A stretch of 64,000 nucleotides of DNA. Origin: Cryptomeria japonica. Its lineage: Eukaryota; Streptophyta; Pinopsida; Cupressales; Cupressaceae. The position numbers were made by a program, and so were the translations under genes. Numbering within the stretch: the stretch's first letter is position 1; the number at the start of each line of letters is the position of its first letter. The stretch is taken from positions 128,455,640 to 128,519,639 of the forward strand of contig NC_081410.1 of assembly GCF_030272615.1 (NCBI RefSeq). The letters are read 5' to 3'. This document shows, one piece after another, positions 12,906 to 24,414 of this stretch. The notes under the pieces were generated by a model that did no database searches, was not told the origin of the DNA, and worked only from the letters and a program-made list of their open reading frames with translations.

Positions 12906-14648
12906 CAAAATAAATAAATAAAAATAAAAAAAAAAATTTAAGAAAAAATAAATTCATAATTTATAATTTATGTATTAAATTCTACAAAAGACACCAAATT
13001 CACTAAACAAGATTATTAAGAAAAAATTTAAATTCAATTTACAAGTTGAAAACTTCAGATATCAAATCAAGAATTAAAAGATCTAATTTAAAACCCCGAC
13101 ATCAATCATGATAAAATAAAATTTATATTAAAATCTGCATAATCCATTTTAGACACAGAAAATGAAATACCAATGAAATCTCAAGATAATTGGTCTATAA
13201 TTCTAGATCATAATCACAAACAATCACAAACAAAATAGGAATTGTAAATTAATTTTTTTTTGTTTAAAACTCTCAAATCCTTTTAAATCACATAATTAAA
13301 ATTTTCAAATGAAGCCCCAAAATATTCATTCTAAAATACCCAGAAAACAATTTATCGACATATTCAACCAATTTGAACTTTCAAAGATATTTACATAGGA
13401 AAAAGGGATTAAACCCCTACCTCTAATTGCGATCTGGTAAAGAACTCGCAGGTGAAAATTCAACTTCCAGCACCCAACACTACTCAGGAAACCAAAAAGA
13501 AAAATCCAACCTTCAAATCTTCATCCAAACCCTCTAGAAAATTTCTTTGTTGAGAACTTTCTCCGAAAAATCTATAAAATAAACTACACCCATATTCGGG
13601 AAAAATTTCAAAATATAAAAGGGTTTTCCCAAAAATCATCTTAGGAAATGGAAATTTCCCCAAACACTCACGCACACACAGAGATTCAAAAACTTGCCTT
13701 TTTTAAAACTTAATTAAATTTATTTCAAAATTCCAATAAATTTAATAAACAATTAAGTTTATTCCATTAACAAAAAGTAACTCAATTATTAATAATTAAT
13801 GCTTTTATTTAATTTATTTATACAAAACACTATTATTAATTTATTTAAAACCTTAGTATTAATTTCTGAATTAATAATAAAGGTATATTACTTCAATACA
13901 TTATATAAATATATATACCCACACATATATACATACATATATATATTAATTATTTATTACTCACAAATATAAATAATTAAATAAATTAACCTCAAAATAA
14001 ACAAAACTTATAATAAATTTACAATTAAATTCTACCAACACATTAAAACAACAAACCCAAACTTAACACCTAAACATACACATACAAAATACCAAAGACA
14101 TCAGATAAATGCCCATGTGGCATTTTGATTAGGTTGACAAAAGACAAAAGATGTTGCTCTAAAACCAAGCAAGGCAAGGGTATGAATATCAGGCCTTATG
14201 CTATCTCCCACAACTTTCATCAGGATTATGTAGGCACGCTCAAACCTGAGAACTGTACCTGCAACCTTGCATCGCTGAGAAGAGAATACGTATGAAAAAT
14301 ACATATAACCAACAATTACACACACCAATGAAGGGGAATCGTGACATTTTGTGTCTCTCTAAAGTGAGTGGTGGAAGATCATCCCCTCCCACCCCATACA
14401 GGATCTAACACAATACATCTCATAAGTTAAGCAAATATGTCAGCCCATGGGTCAGTACACATAAATAAAAGCTAACATCTAATCATCCAAAAAGATAAAG
14501 TGCATAACCAACATATATCAAATCAAAACATCATAACATATCTCAATCAAGAGGAATTCAATCATCAATAAGGAAGTCAAAAGCACACATGAGATTCGTT
14601 AGCATCTTACATAACTATCATAAGAATGATTCCAGGAGGGGCATTACA

Positions 14649-14653
14649 CTTCC
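14649..14653. repeat. X1 target-site duplication, high copy
   Basis: Second copy of CTTCC, directly next to the X1 terminus CATTACA. Confidence 0.8.
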
Positions 14654-15901
14654 ATAGCACCATTCCAAGGATTTTTTGATATATCAACCGATTCTACTGA
14701 TTTGTTCTCAATTTCTTGCTTCTTCTCAACCAAAATTATTTCTAATCCATTAATCACAAGCATCACATTATTATACACAAAATCTTGATTGCATTTCAAA
14801 TTTTCATGTTGTTTGGATCTACAAGTTTGGCATAGATTCAATGAATCTTCCCTATCTATAACTTGCTTCCAATTGGTATCTCCCATATGAATGTCAATAT
14901 TCTTTGGAATTGAAATGTCTTCTTTGAGACTAATATTGATTTGGGAATATGTCCCCCAAAACTTATCTTCTATAATTCCTTCCCTCAATACATAGGATCC
15001 CAAACTATTGCCAATTTTCACCAGAGTCTCAGTAGACCAATATTTTGCCAAAAAATTGTAAAGCCAAATCCAAATCAAGTTATCACTAACTTTATATTTC
15101 CATGGATCAAAGTTAGGGCACCAATGTCTGATATGAACTTTATGTCCATTGATCACACAAGGACTTCTAGCAATAAAGTTCCATTTATCTGTATTATTTT
15201 TGAATTCAATTAGAAAAAAACCACTCACCAAATTTCTTATTGTTGTTTCCTCTCCCCATTTTTCTAAACCCCACTTCCTGATCTCGCTAATATTAGGCCA
15301 ACCATTACCCCATTTAAGAATCACACCAACTTCCTTTATCTTTTCAATATAAATTTGCTCTGAGGGTTTCAAATATTAGTCACTTTATTAGAGGACAAAT
15401 TAGGGTTTGGAACATTATCAAACTTTTTTCTCTGACGAGTCTTTAAATTGTTTATTTTTAACTCTTCATTGCATTGTGGATCTACCCCATTTTTCGCCTT
15501 TATTTCTTCTAAGGTTATTAACTCTCCAATTATATTTTTTCCCTAAATTCCCATATCGCCTTTTCTTATTGAAAAAGTTTCCAATAAAAGTTTTGTTTGT
15601 ATCTACTTTGGTTTTTCCATCTACTCCTTCCCTAAGAAAATTGATTTCTTTTCAAGTGTCTAAACCAATTCCTATTTCAGTCATTCCAATTCTACGACCT
15701 CCAATTCTCTTGCTTTTGAGGATTTAGTTTTGTCATCCTTTGTCTAGGTGCACACTTATCCACCCATCGATCATTTCCATAAACCCATTGTGGGGTATGG
15801 TTTGTCTCTACTATGTGTCCTTCTAGAGAATTGTCATTCTGCCATTCTTCTTCCATCATTTTGTCTCCCCATATTTTGCTAGTTTCTCCTTGCTCCTTCA
15901 C
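14654..15901 (-). pseudogene. LINE-1 ORF1, N-terminal part (DUF4283-like with zinc knuckle)
   Basis: A 242-codon frame (15372-14644) shows the plant L1 ORF1 pattern: a DUF4283-like domain (GFFLIEFKNNTDKWNFIARSP, HKVHIRHWCPNFDPWK, IWIWLYNFLAKYWS) then a zinc-knuckle-like CQTCRSKQHENLKC near residues 180-195. A preceding frame (15901-15692) starting MKEQGETSKIWGDKMMEE is probably the N-terminus after a frameshift. ORF1 proteins bind element RNA. The last codons of the open frame at 14648-14644 belong to the X1 insertion, not to the gene. Confidence 0.75.
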
Positions 15902-15972
15902 ACCTTGGCAGTATTCGTAGAAATCCTTTGATCTTCACCCAAAATCTCCTACCCTCTCCCACCTTTGCTCCC

Positions 15973-15981
15973 ACTTCATCT
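15973..15981. repeat. LINE-1 target-site duplication, 5'-side copy
   Basis: ACTTCATCT follows the LINE-1 5' end (GCTCCC on +). It matches 4467-4475 exactly; nine bases is short for a LINE, so chance is not excluded. Confidence 0.6.
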
Positions 15982-17153
15982 CATACTAATATCAAGTAGC
16001 CATTACCAACTCATATCTATATCAATACTTTATCTTAAACTTCTTGCATTCATAAATTATATTTATTTATTTTTAAAGATAATCCCTTAAACTTTATAAA
16101 ATTACTTATATTATTTATATATACATAATTATTTTCTTATTTAACTTGTTAAATATTAAATCCATGATAAACAATTATTAAATTATATTTAAATCAATAT
16201 TATAAATATTTACAAGAATCGTAATAATCTTAATATTGAAAGTGTTAATTATTAATAATAAAATATATTTAAAATAAAATCTAAAACTTACTTTCAATTA
16301 AAACTATTAAGTTTCTTTATGTCTAAAATATGCATGGAGCATGTATGACTTGTCATGCATGTTGCACATGCCACAACCACAATTAAATAAATGATATGTC
16401 ATAATTATATTCTTTTTAATAAATGCTAACAATAAAATATGCTTTTATATATAGATGTAAATTTATATATATATTATATCTTTTTCCCTTTTTCTTTTCT
16501 TATTTCTATTTTAAAATTATAATATACTCTTGATATTATTATTATAACTTATTTACTATTTACTTAATACAATATGTTTTCAATTAAATTCTCAAATCAA
16601 CCATTTTTCCCTCTTTCATCTCAATATTGATATATCAAATAGTATTTAATACTTAAATTTTAATATTTTCATTTAATTATTCACTACAATAATCTAGCTT
16701 TATAACAATTATTATTATTATTATTTTAATATACTTTAAAAATCTAATAATTATAATTTCAAATATAGATTTTTACCTATATGATACATATTTGTTATTT
16801 ATACATATTCTTTTTAAAAAAGAAAATTGAAGGAATACATAAAGCTTCAATAAAATCCTCCACTTTATATGGATTAAAATAAATATGATATCATCATTCT
16901 CTTGACTTTTGACATAAATTTTATTATTATTTATATGAGATTAATATTATTTAAAGATACTATTATGTCTATATTATTCATTTTATTTATTTATTTATAA
17001 GGATTACTTATATTTATAATAATATTATTATTAAACATTTATTCTTCAATATTTAATGAATCATAACATATTTTGATACATAATAAAATATAAATTATTC
17101 AATATATTTATTTAACAAATCATAGAGGAAAATTTTTAGAAAAAAAATAAAGA
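15982..17153. other. Gene-free, very AT-rich spacer
   Basis: Long runs of ATT/TAT repeats with no open frame of interest and no motif I can identify. It separates the 5' end of LINE-1 from the 3' tail of LINE-2. Confidence 0.7.
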
Positions 17154-17171
17154 TTTTTTTTTTTCAATAAA

Positions 17172-17187
17172 AGTGGATTATTCCACT
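17172..17187 (-). other. Stem-loop at the 3' end of LINE-2
   Basis: AGTGGA-ATAA-TCCACT on the minus strand forms a 6-bp stem with a 4-nt loop, 7 nt before the poly(A) run. Stem-loops at this place are known to guide reverse transcriptase in some LINEs; here the role is inferred. Confidence 0.55.
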
Positions 17188-17681
17188 AAACTTTTTTATT
17201 AATATTTTTTATTTTTTACATAGGATTCAAAGATCATATCGAAGGAAAGAACCCTGGGAAGAAAACCTCCAATCACGACTCATAAAATAAACCTATAGTA
17301 TCTAACAGATCAATTTATACAGCCCGCCCAAAACCACATACAAAATGCGGTCACAACACATATAATATCAGTTTTGCAACGAGCCCATATGACAATTTGC
17401 TAAAAAAACCCATCAGATAATTTTCAAATGTAGACTCCACAACTACTATCAATGGAAGAAGACAACATTTTCAAAACCCTGTGCCAAATCCCATGAGCCA
17501 AAAACCTTCCTGCCAAAAAAGAAAGTATCAAAAAACCTTTGGAAAACCACTATTGTATCAAATACCATGAGCTCAAACTCTCCTCTAGACAACGTACATG
17601 AATACTTGAAATGAAAGGGGAAAGCGAGAATAATTATCATCATAAAATTTTACATCAACATTACTCAAGAAAATTACATAA

Positions 17682-18419
17682 CTATTGTTGCAAACCTTCC
17701 CATACCCTAGAAGGAATTTCCTCAAAACCCACCTCTCGCTGATTAGCATTGGTATCAATGGCTAAATTTGCCAAATAATCCATACTCTTATTAACTTCTT
17801 TGTAACAATGGGATACCAAGAAAGATTCAAACAATTCTAATTTTTGTAAAATGGGATCAAGTATATACTGCAAATTCCAACAATTTGATTTCTTTTTCAT
17901 AACACATTGAATAATCACCATAGAATCACCTTCAATTATTAAGTCCTTAATTCCCAAAGAGATTGTCATATCCAATCCAAAAGACAAAGCATGAAATTTT
18001 GCATAATTGTTAGTTTTAAAACCAATAGCATGACACTTAGCTTGAATAAAATTTGCATTGTGATCATAAATTACCATGCCTACCCCAGCTGACCCAAGGT
18101 TACCACGAGAGGCCCCATCAAAATTCAGTTTAAAGTGCCCCTGTGGAGGAGGTTTCCATCTAGTAGAGCATCTCTTACCTATTGCATCATTCTTTTTTAA
18201 AATTGAACCATGAGAGGGTAAAACTGGCAGCATCTTCCAAACTCTAGTAACTCTACTATCCCAGTGCGAAAAAGAAGTAAGATTTTCCAAATTCATATAA
18301 ATAAATGACAAAGCAACCTCAGAGATTGAAGACTCAATTTTTAATAGAACCTCAAACACAGGAGACCTTGTTTTTTTAAATATCATGTTGTTTCTCTCTA
18401 GCCAAACATTCCAAATCAC
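17682..18419 (-). pseudogene. LINE-2 RNase H domain (RVT_3-like)
   Basis: A 245-codon frame starts with the linker (MIWNVWLERNNMIFKK), then the RNase H core: LNFDGASRGNLGSAG (first Asp), NYAKFHALSFGL where a Glu is usual (AEAxAL pattern), IIEGDSMVIIQ (Asp) and MDYLANLAID (usually ADxLA). The Glu of the second site appears as Lys-Phe-His, so activity is doubtful. It is in the same frame as the upstream zinc-binding and polymerase parts. Plant L1 elements are known to carry such an archaeal-type RNase H at the ORF2 C-terminus. Confidence 0.8.
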
Positions 18420-18545
18420 AATAGATGGAGATATGATTCAAAGGCATGCATAAAAAGATGAGGCAAACATAAAGGGCCAAGATCTAAAATGGGAAATGAG
18501 ATCCTTACCAATAACAAAGGATATGTTTAACTTCTCAAATAACCA

Positions 18546-19130
18546 CTACCAACATTCATAAGCATAATCACAATGTAAGAATAGGTGTGAAGAAGATTCC
18601 AAATTTTTGTTACAAAGGACACAAGGGAAAAAACTAGTAATACCAAGCCTGCCTAGTCTCATACCTATAAGGACTTTGTCCTGAACTGCCAACCAAGCAA
18701 AGGCTCCAACTTTAGGAAGACAAGTCGAATGCCAAAACAACTTATAAGGCCAAGATGATAAATCTTTAGCAACCATAAGAGAGTTGTAACCATCTTTAAC
18801 CATGTACTTACCAGAAATATTCTTTGTCCAAATAAGTTCATCATCATAATCAGAAAGAAATACAATTCTATCCCCCAAAATCTTCTCAAAATCTAATTTC
18901 ATACTTTGATCAACATTTAAGAAATCAATCGACTTCCATATAGCTAGCTTAAGGGGTCCGCTAGTCACAATTTCAAAATAATTTGCTACAAAAACACCCC
19001 AAAGGGAGGAAAGAACAATGATCAGAGGAGACCAATCCCTAATATTCACCAAAGGTGTGTGTCCATTCCATACTTCATCCCAGAATCTGACCTTTCTACC
19101 ATTATGAACAATCCATGAGAGATGAGGCAA
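18546..19130 (-). pseudogene. LINE-2 zinc-binding (zf-RVT) region
   Basis: A 194-codon frame, in frame with the polymerase. It holds the zf-RVT signature: LFWHSTCLPKVGAFAWLAVQ, then CVLCNKNLESSSHLFLHCDYAYECW, with paired Cys, His-Leu-Phe-His and Cys. The upstream part (VRFWDEVWNGHTPL) is the standard start of this region. One stop (about 19161) separates it from reverse transcriptase and another (18546) from RNase H. Confidence 0.8.
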
Positions 19131-19160
19131 AATAACTGATCTACATTTATAAAGGAAATT

Positions 19161-21041
19161 CTAAATAGCAGAACCCAAAGGCAAATTTGAGACTTTTAAA
19201 ATGTACTCTCTTGGTCCATTATTTAAATATTTGGCAAACATAATCTGTGCCCATAAGGAGCTAGGCTTGTCATATAATTTCCAAACCAACTTAGCACCTA
19301 AGGCTAAATTCTGATTCTCCAGACTCTGAATTCCTGTTCCCCCAAGTTCCTTAGGCAAACATACCTTATCCCATGCAACTAAAGGGAGTTTCTTCTTGCC
19401 ATCTTTATTATTGTTCCAAAAGAAATCTCTAAGAGTATCTTGTAAACTAACAATAGCTTCTTTTGGAGACTTCAAAATAGACATGATATATATGAGAACA
19501 ACATTCAAAACAAACTTGATGAGAACAATTTTACCTGCCAAAGTTAACCATCTATGATTCCATGAGAAAATTCTTTTAAAAATGACCGAAATAATCTTAT
19601 CCCAAAAACCAATCTTATCCTGTTTAACAAAGAAAGAAATCCTAAGGTAAGTACATGGAAGATTTCTAGTCTTAAATCCCCAAAAGGATTGCAACCTATG
19701 TTGAACCAGTTGTGATATAATAAGGAAATAAATCTTTGATTTATCACCATTCACTTTCTGACCAGAAAATGATGCATAATTAAGTATTATTCCTTTAATC
19801 ACTTTTGCCTCAACTAATGAAGCATGTCCAAATAACAGAGTATCATCTACAAAGAGACAATGAGAAATACTTTGGGGAATATTCTGAATCCTTATACCTT
19901 TCCAAAGCCCCCCCACTTTAGCAGCCCTAATAGCCCAACTAAAGGTTTCAACTAGGAGAATAAACAAAAAGGGAGAAAGGGGATCTCTCTGTCTCAAACC
20001 CCTAGAGGAAGTGAAAAAACCACAAGGAGAACCATTAATTAAAATCGAGAATCTTGCAGAAGAAATATATGCATGAATCCATTTGACCCAGGCCTCGGAA
20101 AAACCTAACTTCTCATGAATAGCACATAAAGCCCCCCACTCTACTCTATCGTAAGCCTTCATCGTGTCTAGTTTAAGTATCATGGTCAGGGTTCTTTGGG
20201 TGGAGATAGAATGCAGCAACTCATGTGCTACAATTGCACCCTCTGTCGTGTCCCTTCCGGGAACAAAACCACCTTGCTCCAATGAAATGATCCTAGGTAG
20301 AATTTTTGCCAACCTAAGGGAAATTGCCTTCGTAAATATCTTATACAAAGTGTTACATAAAGCAATGGGGTGGAAGTCAGCAAAAGTCTTAGTATCCTCT
20401 TTTTTAGGAATAATTGCAATCATTGTAGTATTAAGTTCTTTTAAAATAGACCTATTTCTCCTAGCTTCCTCGAGAGCCAATAAAACATCATTTCCCACAA
20501 AATCCCAACATTTCTGAAAAAATAAAGGAGTAAAACCAACTGGTCTCGGAGCTTTATCCGGATTCATGACAAAGACAAAACTCTTAACTTCTTCTAATGA
20601 AAAGGGAGACATCAACATCTTATTGTCTTCCAAAGATACTAAAGGAGGAATATTAGATATAATATCATTGCTGAGATTTCCATTTTCCGAAGATAATAAT
20701 GACTTAAAAAACCTAACTACCTCTGAAGCAATGTCCTCTGGCTCTATCAATAAATTCTCATTCTGACATTGAATACAAGATATCCTATTCTTAAATATTT
20801 TGATCTTAGTTGAAGAATGAAAATTTTTTGTGTTCTTGTCACCATCTGAAAGCCATAACTCTCTAGATGTTTGTCTCCAATAGATTTCCTCTCTAGCTAA
20901 CACCTCCTCAAGTTGTAATTTTAGTGACTTCAATTCATCAAAAACTTGTGGCACCATACCATGTTGAAGCACATGAGTATTAAGACACTCAATCATATCT
21001 TGAATCCTTTGTTTCTCCTGAAAAATGTTCTTAAAATGCAA
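19161..21041 (-). pseudogene. LINE-2 reverse transcriptase, 626-codon open stretch
   Basis: A long uninterrupted part of ORF2. In order: N-terminal linker (LQLEEVLAREEIYWRQTSRE, WLSDGDKNTKNFH), finger region (MNPDKAPRPVGFTPLFFQKCW, TTMIAIIPKK), FHPIALCNTLYKIFTK, LKLDTMKAYDRVEW (first catalytic Asp), GLRQRDPLSPFLFILLVE, and the active site FVDDTLLFGHASL with both Asp present. Thumb motifs follow (YLRISFFVKQ, WLTLAGKIVLIKFVL, GGTGIQSLENQNLALGAKLVW). All key residues I can see are intact; only the stops around it prevent a full ORF2. It copies element RNA at a nicked target site. Confidence 0.85.
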
Positions 21042-21077
21042 GATATTTCATTCCCTAATATTCAATTTCAAATAACT

Positions 21078-21928
21078 TTACTTCTTAGCAATCTGAAACA
21101 TACGAGACCCAGAACAAAAAGGAGCAAAATTCCACCATTTCATAAGCAGGGGCAAAAAGGAAGAATCCCTAAACCACATGGGCTCAAATTTAAATGGAGA
21201 CTTAAAAGAAGCCCTATCCTCAATAACTGAAAGGGAAATTGGAAAATAATCAGAACGCGAGACTGGTAGAATAGAGGAAAAGAATTCAAAATCTAAATCA
21301 ATCCAATTCTCAGATAACAAAAACTGATCTAATCTCTCAGCAATCTGAGAAAAATCTCTTCTCAGGTTTGTCCATGTGAAAAACCCATTCTGAGACTTAC
21401 AATAAAAAAGGCTCATATCAGAAATGAAATCCCCAAAGTCATCCATAATCCTTTTATTAGGGAAAACACCTCCTTTTTTCTCATCTAAATCAGTGATAGC
21501 ATTAAAATCACCCCCGAAGATAATAAAGGAACCATGGTTTAAGGGAGAAGAAATCCTCTTTAATTCACCCCATTACTTACTCTTCCCTTGAATTCTTGAC
21601 GAAGCATAAATGTTAAAAAGCCAAAATTTAACCTTCGAAATCTTGCTTATAACTAAAGCCAACATCCAATTTGTAGCAGATGCCACTAACTGTACCTCAA
21701 TATTATAATTATTCCAAAGCAGTGCCAAACCTCCTGAAGCACCACAAGCCGGAGAAGAAAGAAAATTCCACCTTCTCCAAGATGAAAAACCAAATCAACA
21801 GACTCCTTTGACAATTTTGTTTCTTGCAACATAAAAATATCACACTTAATTAAGTCCATATGGGACTTAATTAAGCATCTCTTGTTAGGAGCATTTAAGC
21901 CCCTAGCATTCCAAGAAATAATTCTCAT
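21078..21928 (-). pseudogene. LINE-2 endonuclease (EEP) domain, frameshifted
   Basis: ORF2 begins at the ATG at 21928 with MRIISWNARGLNAPNKRCL and reads LQETKLSKESVD (catalytic Glu). After a frameshift in 21690-21500 the domain continues with GGDFNAITDLDEKKGG near 21510-21470, then GFFTWTNLRRDFSQIAERLD and ILPVSRSDYFPISL. The last motif normally reads SDH; here the catalytic His is Tyr (codon at 21246-21248, a C-to-T change). ORF2's ATG overlaps ORF1's stop as ATGA (21928-21925), a compact arrangement suited to reinitiation. Confidence 0.8.
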
Positions 21929-23930
21929 TGTCCTCGAGGGGAGGTTGAAGCTCCCCTCTTCCCATTAATCGGAGAATTTTTGCTTTCCCCAAAGCAACCT
22001 TGCAAATTACGTTTCACAACCCCTGATCTTGTCATAGGAGGACTAGTCACAAATCTTTTACTCCTCTTTCTTTTTACACTTACAGGAGTTAGGCATGTTT
22101 TCTTAGGCCTACCAAGAGAGACTGAATGCCTCCCTTGCCCACTAGCAGGAGAAAGGGACAAAGTCTTTTGAATTCCAGCATCAATTTCTATTTGATTCTT
22201 AAGATTATTTGGAGGCCTACCTCTCCTAGGAGAAACCATCAATGGTAAAAAAACTAGAGTTGTTTGGACAATTGGTAAATTCTTGCATGACTTTGGAGAA
22301 GCCAGGATAATTGGATTATCTTGAAAACCCAACTCTGTTGTAGCCAAAACCACAAAAGGGTTAGCAAATGCAGAAATTGGAAGGGTCGAGTTTATACCCC
22401 CCAAATCATTCTCAATTGAACAAACAACTCTATCATTAATACCCTCATCCATTTGATGTGCATGATTGTTAAAAATATCATTTACTTGCTGAACCAGATT
22501 CTCATCTGGCATAATAACAGGGACAATCTCTGACGGATTACTATTCCCTAAGGAAGGTTCATTAGCCATATTAATTTCAACATTCAGAGGGGAATTATTA
22601 GACACCAAATTCTTAATTTCCTGAACTAAAGAAGCATCATTAGGAAAACCTATGCTAGGTACCTGTTTAATAGTTTCCATATCAACCACTGCATTTTTAT
22701 CTAAATTCACATTCTTTGAAGAATCCAAAACCTTCTTTTGATTGCATGAAGACAATTTGTCGCCCTTACTCTTTGTGTGATTATTTGGCATCTTATGGAA
22801 ATCTATCATCAATGGATGATCTACTCCATTCATTAGGGGATTACCATCCACTATACCCCCATTATTAGAAAATGTCTTCGATAAAGTCGAAAGTGAGACC
22901 GAACCCGAAGTGTGATCATTTGGTTTCCTAGAACTACGACACAATGGATTATTTTCAAGATTAATGTGACATATTTCTACCAATTTATGTGAAGAGACAT
23001 TTCCACATCCTTCAACCGAAGGTCTCGCCAACAAACTATCTTTATTAAGGGATTTAGGGACAGAGCTGACAACCTGCTGATTTTTTCTTAAAATCCATAA
23101 GTAACGAAGCATCCAAAAGTAAAGGAGACTTAAGAAGCTTCGTATCTAATTTCTCAATTGACTGGTGCCAAATACCATCATGAGACTTGATATTACAAGT
23201 ACGGGGGCAAACATTGTTAGGGTTAATAAGAACACAAATTTTTACCAGAACCTCCCCCTCCACAAAGTCCATTTTAGATGTTAAAAAATTTCCAATAGTA
23301 TTTACAATTTTCTCAAGAACATCTAGATCCATAAATTCAAAACAAATTTTAGGTAAACCAAACCAGAAAGGAATAAGTTTCGAACTAGACCAAGAAGGAA
23401 CAAAAAAAGGTTTCCAAGCCGCAATTGAAATTAAATGTTTTCCAAACCAATGATGCGAAGTTATTAATACCTCATCTCTAAAAGAAGGAGAATCAAAGAC
23501 AATAAGAAAAGCATTCGTAGACAATAATTGAAAATAATGCATATCCCCCATCTTTTCTGCAATTTATGACAAAGCTTTAGCAATCTAATTTGATCACCCC
23601 AAATTTCCCCAGAAATAGCATTTGTATGCATACAATTTGCTTTCTTATCGACATAGGAACCCAAAAGATCGATATAAGGGATAGGAGCACAAAACTATGA
23701 TGAAGAAACCCCCAACAAAATAGGATCAATAGGTATCTTACTTACCTTTTCCGGACTAGCTTCCTTGAGGTTCACATTTACCTTATTTCCCACCTATTGT
23801 GAAGAAACATAAACCCTAGCCACAGTCTCCTTATTTTCCAAGCCAACAACCCTAGCAAACGTTCATTGATTTCCTATATCCAAAGACCATTTCCTCGAAA
23901 AGCCCTTGAATTACTTCTCAGAATGCATCA
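21925..23930 (-). pseudogene. LINE-2 ORF1 (DUF4283-like protein)
   Basis: Three frames make up ORF1. The N-terminal part (about 23930-23464) includes FARVVGLENKE and IPYIDLLGSYVDKKANC. The middle (23551-23054) is DUF4283-like: LLSTNAFLIVFDSPSFRDEVL, HLISIAAWKPFFVPSW, FWFGLPKICFEFMDLDVLEKI, then VLINPNNVCPRTCNI. The C-terminal 395 codons (23112-21925) are Ser/Asn-rich and unstructured, ending in a basic region (VSPRRGRPPNNLKNQ, SVKRKRSKRFVTSP), a likely nucleic-acid-binding tail. I see no CCHC zinc knuckle. The stop overlaps the start of ORF2. Confidence 0.75.
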
Positions 23931-24376
23931 AGCATTCCTCTTCATTATTTTTTAAAGAAACTACATGCATTCAAACATATAAATATTTTCAAATAAATTA
24001 CATGCATTCCAACTTTTAGATGCATTCAAACATCACACATTTAATCTAAAAAAATAGGATTAGATAATCTTACCTAGAATTACAATCTTTTCTTTTTTTG
24101 AGCCACTCTACTTCTCATGTTTTGAAATCTTCGAGATTTTTCTCCTTCTACAATTCTTGATAGAATTTTTTTCCCAAAACCATGTTCTAATTATCTCAAA
24201 TCAATATTCACTCAAGGAAATTTCTTCAATATAAATCTAATATGTAAAGCTTAAACTTCATATCCTCCTACAAAAATCTTGAACAAACTCCAAAAGAAAT
24301 ATCAATATTCTACTCTTCTTCCTTAAAAAATTCTTGACAAAATTCTCATAAAATTTCATCAAAACTAGAACTAATT
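23931..24376. other. Spacer between LINE-2 and LINE-3
   Basis: AT-rich sequence that probably includes the LINE-2 5' UTR. No ORF, repeat or LTR signal is recognised. Its right edge is the target site used by LINE-3; the sequence resumes after 26989. Confidence 0.6.
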
Positions 24377-24391
24377 AACAAAATGAAATCT
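24377..24391. repeat. LINE-3 target-site duplication, 5' copy
   Basis: AACAAAATGAAATCT, 15 bp, identical to 26975-26989. Length and perfection are typical of LINE insertion. Confidence 0.9.
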
Positions 24392-24414
24392 TTTAGACCA
24401 ATCCTAGAGAGGGT

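Larger units (their letters stand above)
10540..14648 (-). mobile_element. X1: 4.1-kb LTR-type insertion in LINE-1 ORF1
   Basis: On the minus strand it starts TGTAATGCCCC and ends GGGGAATTATA; these are near-perfect inverted termini of LTR type, flanked by the 5-bp duplication CTTCC. No gag, pol or other coding domain is visible inside on either strand, and no second internal LTR copy was found by eye. It is therefore either a very long solo LTR or a non-autonomous element. A Met-tRNA-like primer site is possible at 14155-14166 but weak. It contains a GC-rich minisatellite and is related to X2 at 48216-54919 through blocks near 11250 and 11650. Confidence 0.75.
4476..15972 (-). mobile_element. 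LINE-1: degenerate L1-type retrotransposon, interrupted by X1
   Basis: On the minus strand the order is ORF1 (15901-14654, continued 10534-10071), endonuclease (10026-9284), reverse transcriptase (about 8800-7400), zinc-binding region (7171-6288), RNase H (about 6295-5880), a further ORF (5480-4901), and an A-rich tail near 4476. The 9-bp flanking repeat AGATGAAGT (minus-strand sense) and the 5' start GGGAGC, usual for plant L1 elements, support these limits. Without the 4.1-kb X1 insert the element is about 7.4 kb. Many stops and frameshifts show it is long dead. Confidence 0.75.
17154..23930 (-). mobile_element. LINE-2: nearly full-length L1-type retrotransposon
   Basis: On the minus strand: ORF1 (about 23930-21925), ORF2 with endonuclease (21928-21078), reverse transcriptase (21041-19161), zinc-binding region (19130-18546) and RNase H (18419-17682), then a 3' UTR ending in a small stem-loop and a run of 11 A (T at 17154-17164 on +). 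From 21446 to 17682 all pieces share one frame, separated only by a few stops, so this is the least decayed element in the window. I could not find a convincing target-site duplication, so the 5' limit is approximate. Confidence 0.8.

Noticed and set aside
12625-12957. Overlapping ORFs on both strands across the GC-rich minisatellite
   Set aside because: Open only because the repeat lacks stops; composition follows the repeat unit in every frame.
14155-14166. Primer-binding site of X1 (GCTCTAAAACCA on +)
   Set aside because: Several changes from the Met-tRNA complement and no LTR end immediately before it; kept only as a weak possibility.
17100-24060. A TSD for LINE-2 (A-rich words near 17140 and 24050)
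   Set aside because: Only low-complexity partial matches such as AAAGAA; not distinguishable from chance.
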